A stretch of DNA of 14,335 bases. It comes from CANKBT01 sp038235705 (lineage in GTDB: Bacteria > Actinomycetota > Actinomycetes > Mycobacteriales > SCTD01). Location: assembly GCA_038235705.1 (NCBI GenBank), contig JBBSTR010000060.1, forward strand, positions 1 through 14,335, read 5' to 3'. Every line of letters begins with the position of its first letter. Positions within the stretch are counted from its first letter, which is position 1. The position numbers were made by a program, and so were the translations under genes. Shown here one piece after another: positions 6,210 to 13,579 of the stretch. The notes under the pieces were generated by a model. That model saw only the letters and a program-made list of their open reading frames with translations, ran no database searches and was not told where the DNA came from.

Positions 6210-7262
6210 TCAGGCCAGGTGCGGGTGCTGTGCGACGACGAGGCCGTGAAGCTCTTTGACGCGCTGCGCCTGGTCTGCGGGCACGACCATCGTCGCCTCG
6301 GCAGTGTGCACGACGACGAGCCCCTCGCAGCCGACGAGGGCGACCAGGTGCCCGTCCTGCGACGACGCGACGACGCAGTCCCGGGTGCCGGACAGCAGCA
6401 CGGTGTCGCCGCCGACCGCGTTGCCGTCCGCGTCGCGACCGAGCGCGTCGCCGTAGGCGGTCCACGACCCGACGTCGGTCCACCGGGCCGCCAGCGGCAG
6501 CGCCGCGACCACGAAGTCCTGCGACTGCGAAGCCGGTTCCATCACCCCGTAGTCGACGCTGAGCTTGTCGATGCCGTCCCACGCCGCGACGTCACCGGCG
6601 ACCACCCGGTCGACGAGGTCGGCGGTCTTCGGCGCGAAGGCGCGGACGGCGGCCAGCAGCGTCGAGGCCCGCCAGACGAACATGCCGGAGTTCCACAGAG
6701 ACCCGTCGGCGACGAACCGCTCGGCGGTCTGCAGGTCCGGCTTCTCCCGGAACCGCTCGACCCGTCGGGCGTCACCCTCGATCTGCTCGCGCAGCTCGAG
6801 GTAGCCGAAGCCGGTCGCCGGGTGGTCCGGCACGACGCCGAAGGTCACGAGCGCGTCGGGCCGGGTCTCGGCCAGGGCGTACGCCTGCTCGAGCGTCGCC
6901 GCAAAGCTGGCCAGCGGTTCGATCAGGTGGTCGGCGGTGAGCACGGCGACGACGGCGTCGGGGTCGGCCGCGGCGATGGTCGCGCAGCCGAGGGCGACCG
7001 CCGGCAGGGTGTCACGGCCGGACGGCTCGATGACCAGCCGGTCGGGGTGCAGGCCGACGACCGCCTCCACGGCCTCGCGCAGTGCCTCGCCGGCGCCGAG
7101 CCACACCCGTTCGGCAGGGACGACCGCGGTGGCGCGTTCGACGGCGACCTCCAGCAGGGACCGTCCGGCGAGCAACGGGACGAGCTGCTTGGGCACGTCC
7201 CGGGTCGAGTACGGCCACAGCCTCGTACCGCTGCCGCCGGCCAGGATCAGGGCGTGCCTCAC
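6210..7262 (-). CDS. manC: Mannose-1-phosphate guanylyltransferase
   Basis: The enzyme makes GDP-mannose from mannose-1-phosphate and GTP in the cytoplasm, supplying mannosyl and derived sugars to envelope glycans. The 350-residue protein starts with the nucleotidyltransferase signature LAGGSGTRLWPYSTRDVPKQ (7-26). It also has VLTADHLI (107-114), the FREKP motif (171-175) and LWNSGMFVWRA (189-199), all characteristic of the GMP family. The frame stays open far upstream, but the true start is GTG at 7262. It sits right before the conserved first strand and overlaps the wbbL stop as GTGA. M. tuberculosis has the equivalent pair manB-wbbL near fbiA-fbiB. This short form lacks a fused phosphomannose isomerase domain. 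Confidence 0.94.
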   Translation of the reverse strand: MRHALILAGGSGTRLWPYSTRDVPKQLVPLLAGRSLLEVAVERATAVVPAERVWLGAGEALREAVEAVVGLHPDRLVIEPSGRDTLPAVALGCATIAAADPDAVVAVLTADHLIEPLASFAATLEQAYALAETRPDALVTFGVVPDHPATGFGYLELREQIEGDARRVERFREKPDLQTAERFVADGSLWNSGMFVWRASTLLAAVRAFAPKTADLVDRVVAGDVAAWDGIDKLSVDYGVMEPASQSQDFVVAALPLAARWTDVGSWTAYGDALGRDADGNAVGGDTVLLSGTRDCVVASSQDGHLVALVGCEGLVVVHTAEATMVVPADQAQRVKELHGLVVAQHPHLA

Positions 7263-8170
7263 GGATGCTCCAGAAGGTCGGCGGTGCGCGTCGGGGCCGC
7301 TCCCTCGCCGGCGGCGGGGACGCGGGCGGCCAGCAGGTAGCGGGCGGACAGCCCCGCCGCCAGCAGGCCGCGGACCGGAGCCTGCCACGGACGGGGATAC
7401 TGGCGGGCGAGGTAGGTGTAGAGCGAGCGGTGGTGCGCCTTGAGCATCGGTCGTGGGTTGTGCTTGTACGAGTGCCCGCCGGTGTGCTCGACGACCGAGC
7501 CCGGCACGTAGACGTTCGTCCAGCCGGCCTCGGCGAGCCGCCGGCACAGGTCCATGTCTTCGCAGAACATGAAGTAGGTCGGGTCGAAACCGCCGACCGC
7601 CGCGAACGCCTCGCGACGCAGCAGCATGAGGGAGCCGGAGAGCCAGCCGACCGTGCCCTCGACCGGCGCGCCGGCCTCCGCCCGGTAGGAGCGCGTCCAC
7701 GGGTTGCCGGGCCACCACCAGCCGGCGAGGGCGTGGCCGGTGCCGCGGCCGAGCGTCGGGAACGCTCGGGCCGACGGGTAGAGCTGGCCGTCCGGGGTGA
7801 CGATCGCCGGGCCGAGGCAGCCCGCACGCGGCCAGCGGTCCCCCGCGTCGAGCAGCGCGTCCAGCGCACCCGGTCGCCAGCGCACGTCAGGGTTCGCCAC
7901 CACGAGCCACTCGCCGTCCGCCCCGCTCGCTCCGAGGTTTGCCGCCTTGCCGTAGCCGAGGTTGCCGCCGGTCTCCAGCAGCCGAACGGTCGGGTCGTCC
8001 AGAGCGGCTGCCTGCGGCACGCCGTCGGTGCTCCCGTTGTCGGCGAGCACCACCTCGTACGGCCGGGTCGTCGCGGTCGCCAGGCTGGCAAGGAACGACG
8101 CCAGCTCTTCACCGGGGTTGTAGGTGACGACGACGACGCGGGTCCTGCCTGGACGCTGGGGGCCGGTCAC
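7259..8170 (-). CDS. wbbL: WbbL-like rhamnosyltransferase (GT2)
   Basis: This GT2 enzyme closely resembles mycobacterial WbbL, which adds rhamnose from dTDP-rhamnose to decaprenyl-PP-GlcNAc to build the arabinogalactan linkage unit. The acceptor here is inferred, not shown. The 303-residue protein has VVVVTYNPGEELASFLASL (12-30), the nucleotide-sugar site LADNGSTDG (42-50), NLGYGKAAN (70-78), the metal-binding VANPDVRW (91-98), YPSARAFPTL (131-140), VGWLSGSLMLLRR (174-186) and FMFCEDMDLCRR (200-211) with the acidic ED pair. The start is GTG at 8170. It overlaps the preceding GT4 stop as GTGA, and its own stop overlaps manC the same way, a chain of coupled genes. Open frame upstream of 8170 is a shadow of the GT4 gene. 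Confidence 0.88.
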   Translation of the reverse strand: MTGPQRPGRTRVVVVTYNPGEELASFLASLATATTRPYEVVLADNGSTDGVPQAAALDDPTVRLLETGGNLGYGKAANLGASGADGEWLVVANPDVRWRPGALDALLDAGDRWPRAGCLGPAIVTPDGQLYPSARAFPTLGRGTGHALAGWWWPGNPWTRSYRAEAGAPVEGTVGWLSGSLMLLRREAFAAVGGFDPTYFMFCEDMDLCRRLAEAGWTNVYVPGSVVEHTGGHSYKHNPRPMLKAHHRSLYTYLARQYPRPWQAPVRGLLAAGLSARYLLAARVPAAGEGAAPTRTADLLEHP

Positions 8171-9303
8171 GAGACGGAGGCGGCCGCCCGCTCGTACGTC
8201 TCGACGTGCTTCGCCGCGCAGGCGTCCCAGGTGAACAGCTGGCTGCGGGCGTAGCCGGCGTCGCCGAGCGCGAGTCGCCGCGCCGGGTCGTCGAGCAGTG
8301 CCGACATCGCTGCGCCGATGGCGTCCGGGTCGGGCTCGGTGTAGGCGACGGCGTCGCCGCCGACCTCCGGCAGCGCGAGCCGACGGGTGGTCAGCACCGG
8401 CGCTCCGCAGGCCATCGCCTCGAGGACCGGCAGCCCGAAGCCTTCGCCGAAGGACGGATAGGCGACCATCAGCGCACCACCGAGAAAACCCGGCAGGTCG
8501 GCCAGCCGCAGATAGCCCGGCCGCATCACCCGCAGGTGGCTCGGGACCTCGGCGACGGCCCGGTCGATCGTGTCGTCCCACCCGGCGCCGCCGGCGAGCA
8601 CCAGCGTCGGCGGGTCGTCGCGGTCGGCGCACGCAGCCACCCAGCCGCGGATCAGGCCCGGCACGTTCTTGCGCGGCTCGAGGGTGGACAGGAACGCGAC
8701 GTACTCCCGGCCGGCCAGCCCGAGGCGCGCACGCACCCGGTCCTTCTCCTGCTCCCGCGGCGGGTGGAACGCCGATCCCTCGACGCCGTGCAGCGCGACG
8801 TCAAGCGTGTCGGCGTCGGCATCGGCGACCCGGACCAGTTCGCTGCGGGTGGCCTCGCTGGGCACCACGCAGCGGGTCGCCCGACGCAGCGCGGTCTTGA
8901 TCGCGGAGCGGAAGAAGGTGCCCTTGACCGTGGTGTGCATCTCCGGGTCGGTGAAGAAGGTGGCGTCGTGCAGCGTCACGACGACCGGACGGCCGCCGCG
9001 CAACGGCATCGTGTAGTGCGGGGAGTGGATGACGTCCGCCTCGACCTGGCCGGCGACCATCGGCAGACCGGTCTGCTCCCAGGCCAGCCGCGGCGGCCGG
9101 TGGGAGATCGCGGCGGGCGCAGGAATCACCCGGGCGTCAGGGGCCAGCCGTCCGTAGCGCTCGGCGTCGGCGCGTTGGCAGACGATCGCGAGCGGAGTCT
9201 CGGTGCGAGCCAGCGCGCCCACCAGGTTGTCGACGTAACGACCGACACCGCCTCGGTCGGTCGGTACGGCGGTGGCGTCGACCAGGACGCGCGGGGCGGT
9301 CAG
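8167..9303 (-). CDS. GT4 glycosyltransferase, apparent CTG start
   Basis: This GT4 (GT-B fold) glycosyltransferase, cytoplasmic or membrane-associated, has unknown sugar specificity; mannosyl or rhamnosyl transfer fits the neighbours. From the proposed CTG at 9303 it has 378 residues. The N-terminal domain opens PRVLVDATAVPTDRGGVGRY (4-23), the family's glycine-rich acceptor loop. HDATFF lies near 112-117, and LSTLEPRKNV near 205-214 begins the donor domain. The EX7E motif is in GEGFGLPVLEAMACG (Glu287, Glu295). The first conventional start, GTG at 9222, would delete the RGGVGRY loop. The frame holds no ATG, GTG or TTG upstream of that as far back as the previous gene. AGGGA lies 6 bases before the CTG. 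The stop overlaps wbbL by 4 bases. Confidence 0.88.
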   Translation of the reverse strand: MTAPRVLVDATAVPTDRGGVGRYVDNLVGALARTETPLAIVCQRADAERYGRLAPDARVIPAPAAISHRPPRLAWEQTGLPMVAGQVEADVIHSPHYTMPLRGGRPVVVTLHDATFFTDPEMHTTVKGTFFRSAIKTALRRATRCVVPSEATRSELVRVADADADTLDVALHGVEGSAFHPPREQEKDRVRARLGLAGREYVAFLSTLEPRKNVPGLIRGWVAACADRDDPPTLVLAGGAGWDDTIDRAVAEVPSHLRVMRPGYLRLADLPGFLGGALMVAYPSFGEGFGLPVLEAMACGAPVLTTRRLALPEVGGDAVAYTEPDPDAIGAAMSALLDDPARRLALGDAGYARSQLFTWDACAAKHVETYERAAASVS

Positions 9304-9329
9304 CGTGGATCCCTGGGCACCCTTTGACC

Positions 9330-10379
9330 CTAGCCCGCCAGCGGGTCCAGGAGCAGGCGAACACGCGCGGCCGCACCCGCCCAGGTGAAGGCCGCGGCGC
9401 GCACCGGACCCTCCCGTCGGAGCCGGGCCCGCAGGGCGTCGTCGGTCAGCACCGTCCGGAGCCCGTCGACGAGCTCGTCCAGAGGCACCGCGAGCGCGGC
9501 ACCGCCGGCGACCTCGACCAGTGCCGGCGCGTCGCTGGTGAGCACCGGCAGCCCGGCCGCCATGCCCTCGAGCAGCGGCAGCCCGAAGCCTTCGGCCCGG
9601 CTCGGGACGACCAGGGCTTGTGCCCGGTCGAGCAGCACCGCGAGGTCGGCGTCGGGCACACGCCCCAGCAGCCGCACCTGCTCCCCCGCCAGCGCCACCT
9701 CGCCCCAGCCCTGCTGCCCGACGACCAGCAGTGGCAGGTCGGTGGCCTGCGGCAGCGCGGCCACCAGCTCGGCCAACCCCTTGCGCGGCTCCAGTGTTGC
9801 GACGGCGAGCAGGAAGCGCTCGGGCAGCCCCAGCCGAGCGGCACGCTCGTCCGCGTCGCGCGGCAGCGTCAGGTCGGCGCTGACGCCCTCACCGACCACC
9901 TCGACGCGGGGCAGCGCCAGGTGGCGGGACAGCTCGTCGGCGACCGCACGGGTGGGCACCAGGACGAGGTCGGCCTCGGCGGCGGCGCGGACGATCGCGC
10001 GCCGGTGCCAGGCGACGCCGCGCGGGGTCAGGGTCGACGGGTGCGTCCAGGGGACCGCGTCGTGCACGACCACCACGAGCGGGGTCCCCCGGCGGGGCGG
10101 CGCGAGCGGGGTCGGGGCGAGCACGACGTCGCCGGTCACGCGGGGGCCGGTCCCACGCTCCCACGCAGCGGCCAGGGCGCGCCGGCCGAGCGGGAGCCGG
10201 CGCGGTCCTCCTACGCCGGGGACGTGCGCTGCCGTGACGTCCCGGTGGAGAGCGACCACCCCGTCGACCGGTCCGGTGCACGCGAGCGCGCCGGCCAGCT
10301 CGCGGCTGTAGCGACCGGTGCCGCCAGGGACCGGGGCGAGGCACTGCTCCAGCAGGAACCCCAGGCGGGGCCCGGTCAG
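9330..10379 (-). CDS. GT4 glycosyltransferase, apparent CTG start overlapping spoIID-like gene
   Basis: This is a second GT4 enzyme and a paralogue of its downstream neighbour. They share the LEPRK motif (here 197-201), the EX7E site in EGFGLPLLEGMAAG (Glu263, Glu271) and a C-terminal FTWAGAAARV. The 349-residue protein opens GFLLEQCLAPVPGGTGRYSR (7-26), matching the usual glycine-rich N-terminal loop. VVVVHDAVP lies at 102-110. The only start that keeps this loop is CTG at 10379, which overlaps the upstream stop codon as CTGA. The first in-frame GTG, at about codon 41, would lose it. No ribosome site precedes the CTG, so translation is probably coupled to the upstream gene. Donor and acceptor are unknown. 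A 26-base gap separates its stop from the next start. Confidence 0.87.
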   Translation of the reverse strand: MTGPRLGFLLEQCLAPVPGGTGRYSRELAGALACTGPVDGVVALHRDVTAAHVPGVGGPRRLPLGRRALAAAWERGTGPRVTGDVVLAPTPLAPPRRGTPLVVVVHDAVPWTHPSTLTPRGVAWHRRAIVRAAAEADLVLVPTRAVADELSRHLALPRVEVVGEGVSADLTLPRDADERAARLGLPERFLLAVATLEPRKGLAELVAALPQATDLPLLVVGQQGWGEVALAGEQVRLLGRVPDADLAVLLDRAQALVVPSRAEGFGLPLLEGMAAGLPVLTSDAPALVEVAGGAALAVPLDELVDGLRTVLTDDALRARLRREGPVRAAAFTWAGAAARVRLLLDPLAG

Positions 10380-12421
10380 GGCAGCGGGGCGGGAACAGTG
10401 GTCGGCGGCACCTGCGCCGCCTGACCGACGGCGGCGAACAGGTCGAGCGTCCGCGCGAGGAAGCTCGCCATCTGGTCTCGGGTGACCGCGGCCCCCGGGA
10501 CGTAGCGGCCGTTGCTGCCACCGGTCAGCCCGGCACCGGCGACCCGGTTGATGTCGGCCTCGTGCACGCTGGCCGCGTCGTCGGCGAAGTAGTCGGCACT
10601 GACCGGCAGCGCCTGCCCGGTGCGGTACTGCACCGCCCGAGCCAGGAAGGACGCCATGGCCTCGCGGGAGACCGGCGCGTCGGGGCCGTAGGTGCCGTCC
10701 GCGCGGCCGCTGACGATGCCGGCCTCGCGCAGCCGGTCGATGTTGGGCTGATGGCGGCTGGTGGCGTCGTCGGCGAACCAGTCCTTGCTGGCGGTCGGGA
10801 GCGTCGATCCGGACTGGGTGAGCGCGTTGGCGACGAACGTCGCCATCTGCGCCCGGGTCACGGTCCCGGCAGGGGCGTACGAGGTGCTGCTGCGGCCCTG
10901 CGCGACCTTCCACCAGGCGAGGCAGTCGATCGAGCCGGCGTGCACGTTGCTGGGCGGCACGTCCGCGAAGCCCGCGGACGGCACCTCACCGGGCGGGCAG
11001 GCCAGGTCGGTGGAACGGATCACCGGGACCGCGGTGCTCAAGGGCGGCGGGCTGCTCGGCGGTGCCGTGGGCGGCGGGCTGCTCGGCGGTGCCGTGGGCG
11101 GCGGCGTCGGGGTTGTCGGCGGGGGGGCCGGGGCCTGCGCGCGCGGCTTCCACCACTGGTGCTTGAGCCCGTCCGGGACGGCCGGCCAGGTGCGCATCAG
11201 GTAGATGCCCCTGCCGGTGGTCGCGACCTGGGTGGGCGCACCGTCCTTGAGCCCTTCCAGCACGACGTCGCCGACCCGGCCGCCCCAGTCACCGTTGCCG
11301 TCGCGCGAGGTGATCCGGAGCCCGGTGAGGTAACCGAGCGCGGGATAGGTCCGCTCGATCACGTCGACCGGCAGGTTGGCGACCCAGCTGTGCACGCTGT
11401 TGGTCGTCACGCCGTCCCAGGGGTCGGCCTTGGCCGCGAGGTAGGGAACGCTGCCGGCGGTCGAGAAGCCTCCGTTGCTGCTGCTGAACTCGGCGAGGAT
11501 CGCCTTACCGTTGTAGGTCCGCACCACGCCCGCGGTGGCAGCGACGGCGACGTTCGTGCTGGCCGGCTCGAGCTCGGTGACCTTGCCTGCGGCGTCCTTG
11601 ACGCGGGTGCCGCCGAAGACCTGGCAGGCGGTGGTGTCACAGATGTCGGCGTTGCCGGCGCCGCCGACCCGGTCACGCTTGTTGACGCTGTAGGACCGGG
11701 CGGCGATGGCCTGCGCCTTGAGCGCCTCGGGCTCCCACGAGGCAGGCGACTCGCGGGGCACGACGCCGCGCAGGTAGTCCTCCAGCGGCAGGTGGTCGAC
11801 GGTGGCGAGGTTGGCCGTCCCGGTGCGTACGGAGAAGACCGACCCGCGGTAGTCCCGCCAGATGTTGCCCGGCAGGTCGACCCGGACCGTGTCACCCGCC
11901 CGGTAGAAGCGGGTCGGCCCCTGGAAGGTCATGGCGCCGCCCGGGACCGCCTGCGTGGTCCACACCTGCCCGTCCTGGGTGCTCTGCAGCAGCAGCACGC
12001 CGTCGGCGGCAACGGTGCGCCAGGCGATCGGCCCGGTCGGCAGGCCGACCTGCACGCCGGAGGCCTGGTCCTCCCAGAACAGCCCGTCCTGCGGCTCGAC
12101 CTTGGTGTCGATCTCGTCGTCACTGTCGATGAGCACCCGGATCGTCGTGTTCGGCGCCGAGCCCTTCTGGGTGTTCGGGTAGTAGGTCGAGGTGATCTCG
12201 TCGGCGCTCTTGCCGAGCTGAGCGGCACCGCGGGCGCCGTACTGCGACAGGCCGCGGCCGTGGCCCCAGCCGTGCCCGTCCAGGACGTACGTCCCGCTGG
12301 CCGGCCGAGGGTAGAGCTCGTCGGTGCCGGCTGCCTGGGCCGGGCCGACCGCGGACACGACACCGGCGGCCAGGAGGGCGGCGAGCGCAGCCCAGGACGT
12401 ACGGCTGGTCAGGACGGACAT
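10376..12421 (-). CDS. Secreted SpoIID/LytB-domain protein with three SLH-like repeats
   Basis: This 681-residue exported protein has a signal peptide over residues 1-30, with a likely cut after GPAQA. GHGWGHGRGLSQYGARG (49-65) comes next. The SpoIID/LytB core (about 205-345) is marked by LEDYLRGVVPRESPASW (213-229) and EALKAQAIAARSYSV (232-246). SpoIID-family proteins cleave denuded glycan strands or stimulate amidases; activity here is inferred. A Pro/Ser/Thr linker (430-462) joins three S-layer-homology-like repeats (about 484-535, 548-598, 611-660), each with an F-A-D start and a (T/S)R..MA.F(V/L)A end, which may bind wall polymer. ATG at 12421 is chosen over GTG at 12430 because GAGG lies 8 bases upstream. 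The last codons overlap the GT4 gene. Confidence 0.9.
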   Translation of the reverse strand: MSVLTSRTSWAALAALLAAGVVSAVGPAQAAGTDELYPRPASGTYVLDGHGWGHGRGLSQYGARGAAQLGKSADEITSTYYPNTQKGSAPNTTIRVLIDSDDEIDTKVEPQDGLFWEDQASGVQVGLPTGPIAWRTVAADGVLLLQSTQDGQVWTTQAVPGGAMTFQGPTRFYRAGDTVRVDLPGNIWRDYRGSVFSVRTGTANLATVDHLPLEDYLRGVVPRESPASWEPEALKAQAIAARSYSVNKRDRVGGAGNADICDTTACQVFGGTRVKDAAGKVTELEPASTNVAVAATAGVVRTYNGKAILAEFSSSNGGFSTAGSVPYLAAKADPWDGVTTNSVHSWVANLPVDVIERTYPALGYLTGLRITSRDGNGDWGGRVGDVVLEGLKDGAPTQVATTGRGIYLMRTWPAVPDGLKHQWWKPRAQAPAPPPTTPTPPPTAPPSSPPPTAPPSSPPPLSTAVPVIRSTDLACPPGEVPSAGFADVPPSNVHAGSIDCLAWWKVAQGRSSTSYAPAGTVTRAQMATFVANALTQSGSTLPTASKDWFADDATSRHQPNIDRLREAGIVSGRADGTYGPDAPVSREAMASFLARAVQYRTGQALPVSADYFADDAASVHEADINRVAGAGLTGGSNGRYVPGAAVTRDQMASFLARTLDLFAAVGQAAQVPPTTVPAPLP
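11042..11104. repeat. 27-bp tandem repeat in the proline-rich linker
   Basis: Two identical 27-base units (11042-11068 and 11069-11095) are followed by the start of a third that soon diverges. On the minus strand each encodes nine residues of the pattern TAPPSSPPP in the linker between the SpoIID domain and the SLH repeats. Exact copies with a period divisible by three suggest recent slippage or unequal exchange that keeps the frame, so linker length may vary between strains. Confidence 0.8.
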
Positions 12422-12485
12422 GGACGGCACCTCGGGCTGGGGAACGGCTGCCGGTCACACTAACCACACCAGTCACACACACCGG

Positions 12486-12501
12486 GTAACGATCCCGTCA
12501 C
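12486..12501 (+). promoter_or_regulatory. MtrA-like direct-repeat box upstream of the SpoIID/SLH gene
   Basis: The plus strand reads GTAACGATCCCGTCAC, that is GTNAC-N6-GTNAC, the same arrangement as the box at 285-301. It lies 65 bases upstream of the ATG of the SpoIID/SLH gene, pointing away from it, in the 95-base gap after the GT2 gene. MtrA is known in several actinomycetes to control wall-remodelling genes, which suits the target. Assignment is by pattern only. Confidence 0.35.
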
Positions 12502-12516
12502 TCTCCGGCGGATCGC

Positions 12517-13503
12517 TCAGGCGTTCGGTGACGCCCGTGATCGCACGATGAGGTCCGCGAGCAGGGCCAGCGCCGCGATCTGGAGCCCGGTCAGCACGAT
12601 CAGCACGGTCGAGCCGGGCACCCGGAAGCCGAACCGGAAGACGTCGACGAACAGCTTGAGAAACCCGGCGCCCAGGATGACCAGCGCCACCGGCATCAGC
12701 ACCTTGAGCGGGTTGAAGTACATCACCATCCGCAGCACCTGCAGGAGGTAGCGGTAGGCGTCCTTCACGAAGTGGAACTTGCTCGAACCCTCGCGCTTGT
12801 CGTAGTCGATCGGCTCGTAGACCACCTCGTGCCCGTTGGACAGAAAGCTCACGGTCAGGGTCGTGACACAGGAGAACCCGGCGGGCAGCAGCGGCAGGTA
12901 GGGGATCGCCACGTCACGCCGGAACACCCGCATGCCGGAGTTGAGGTCGGGGATCTTGGTGCCCGTCAGGTAGGAGGCGATCTGCCGGATCGTCCACTTC
13001 GCCGGTACGCGCAGGAACTTGTACGTGCCTTCCTCGGTGCGCCGCGCCCCGACCACCTGATCGGTCAGCGGATCGTTCTCGAGCATCCGCGCAAACTCCG
13101 GGATGCGTTCGTTCGGATAGGTCATGTCGGCGTCGGTCCAGGCGACCAGCGGGCCGCGGGCGTGCTGGCTGCCGATCCGACGGATGGTGCCGGAGCCGCC
13201 GTTGCGCGCCCGGGGCACGTACCGCATCCGCGGGTAGGCCTTCTCCTCGACCAGCCGAGCGAGGATGTCCCGGCTGCCGTCGGTCGAGCCGTCGTCGTAC
13301 ACGTCCAGGTCGTAGACGTAACCGCTGGCGTCCAGCGCGGCGACCGTCCGGGCCAGCTCGCGCTCGAGGTGGCCGGCCTCGTTGTAGACCGGGAGCACGA
13401 CGGTGAGCTCGACCTGGTCCTCGACCTCGTCGCGCAGCTGCTCGGCGGCGGCGGCGACCCGTTCCACGGCACGCACGGTCGGTCGCGCGCCGGTGGTCGT
13501 CAT
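12517..13503 (-). CDS. Polyprenyl-phosphate sugar synthase-like GT2 with two C-terminal membrane segments
   Basis: This GT2 enzyme is of the dolichol-phosphate-mannose / bactoprenol glucosyltransferase type, expected to move a sugar from a nucleotide donor to a polyprenyl phosphate on the inner face of the membrane. The 328-residue protein has LTVVLPVYNE (33-42), YDDGSTDGS (69-77), the metal-binding TDADMTYP (123-130), DLNSGMRVFRRD (186-197) and YDKREGSSKF (234-243). Two hydrophobic segments follow at 267-287 and 298-321. ATG at 13503 is the likely start, although the GAGG is only two bases away. GTG codons at residues 10 and 13 are alternatives, and the first 30 residues are not conserved family sequence. 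A 95-base gap before the SpoIID gene leaves room for a separate promoter there. Confidence 0.88.
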   Translation of the reverse strand: MTTTGARPTVRAVERVAAAAEQLRDEVEDQVELTVVLPVYNEAGHLERELARTVAALDASGYVYDLDVYDDGSTDGSRDILARLVEEKAYPRMRYVPRARNGGSGTIRRIGSQHARGPLVAWTDADMTYPNERIPEFARMLENDPLTDQVVGARRTEEGTYKFLRVPAKWTIRQIASYLTGTKIPDLNSGMRVFRRDVAIPYLPLLPAGFSCVTTLTVSFLSNGHEVVYEPIDYDKREGSSKFHFVKDAYRYLLQVLRMVMYFNPLKVLMPVALVILGAGFLKLFVDVFRFGFRVPGSTVLIVLTGLQIAALALLADLIVRSRASPNA

Positions 13504-13579
13504 GGCCTCAGGCTAACGGCGGGGTGCGGCGCAGCGGGGACGTCGGCGACCTGCGCCGGACGCCTGCTCTGCCCCCTCG

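Noticed and set aside
7263..7718. Upstream extension of the manC reading frame
   Set aside because: The extension overlaps wbbL in another frame and has no sugar-nucleotidyltransferase homology. The conserved domain begins exactly at the GTGA-coupled GTG at 7262.
8171..8632. Upstream extension of the wbbL frame
   Set aside because: It overlaps the end of the GT4 gene out of frame with no conserved motif. The GT2 domain begins right after GTG 8170.
10562..12463. 633-codon open frame on the plus strand opposite the SpoIID/SLH gene
   Set aside because: It is an antisense shadow of a protein with a signal peptide, SpoIID motifs and SLH repeats, and its translation is low-complexity.
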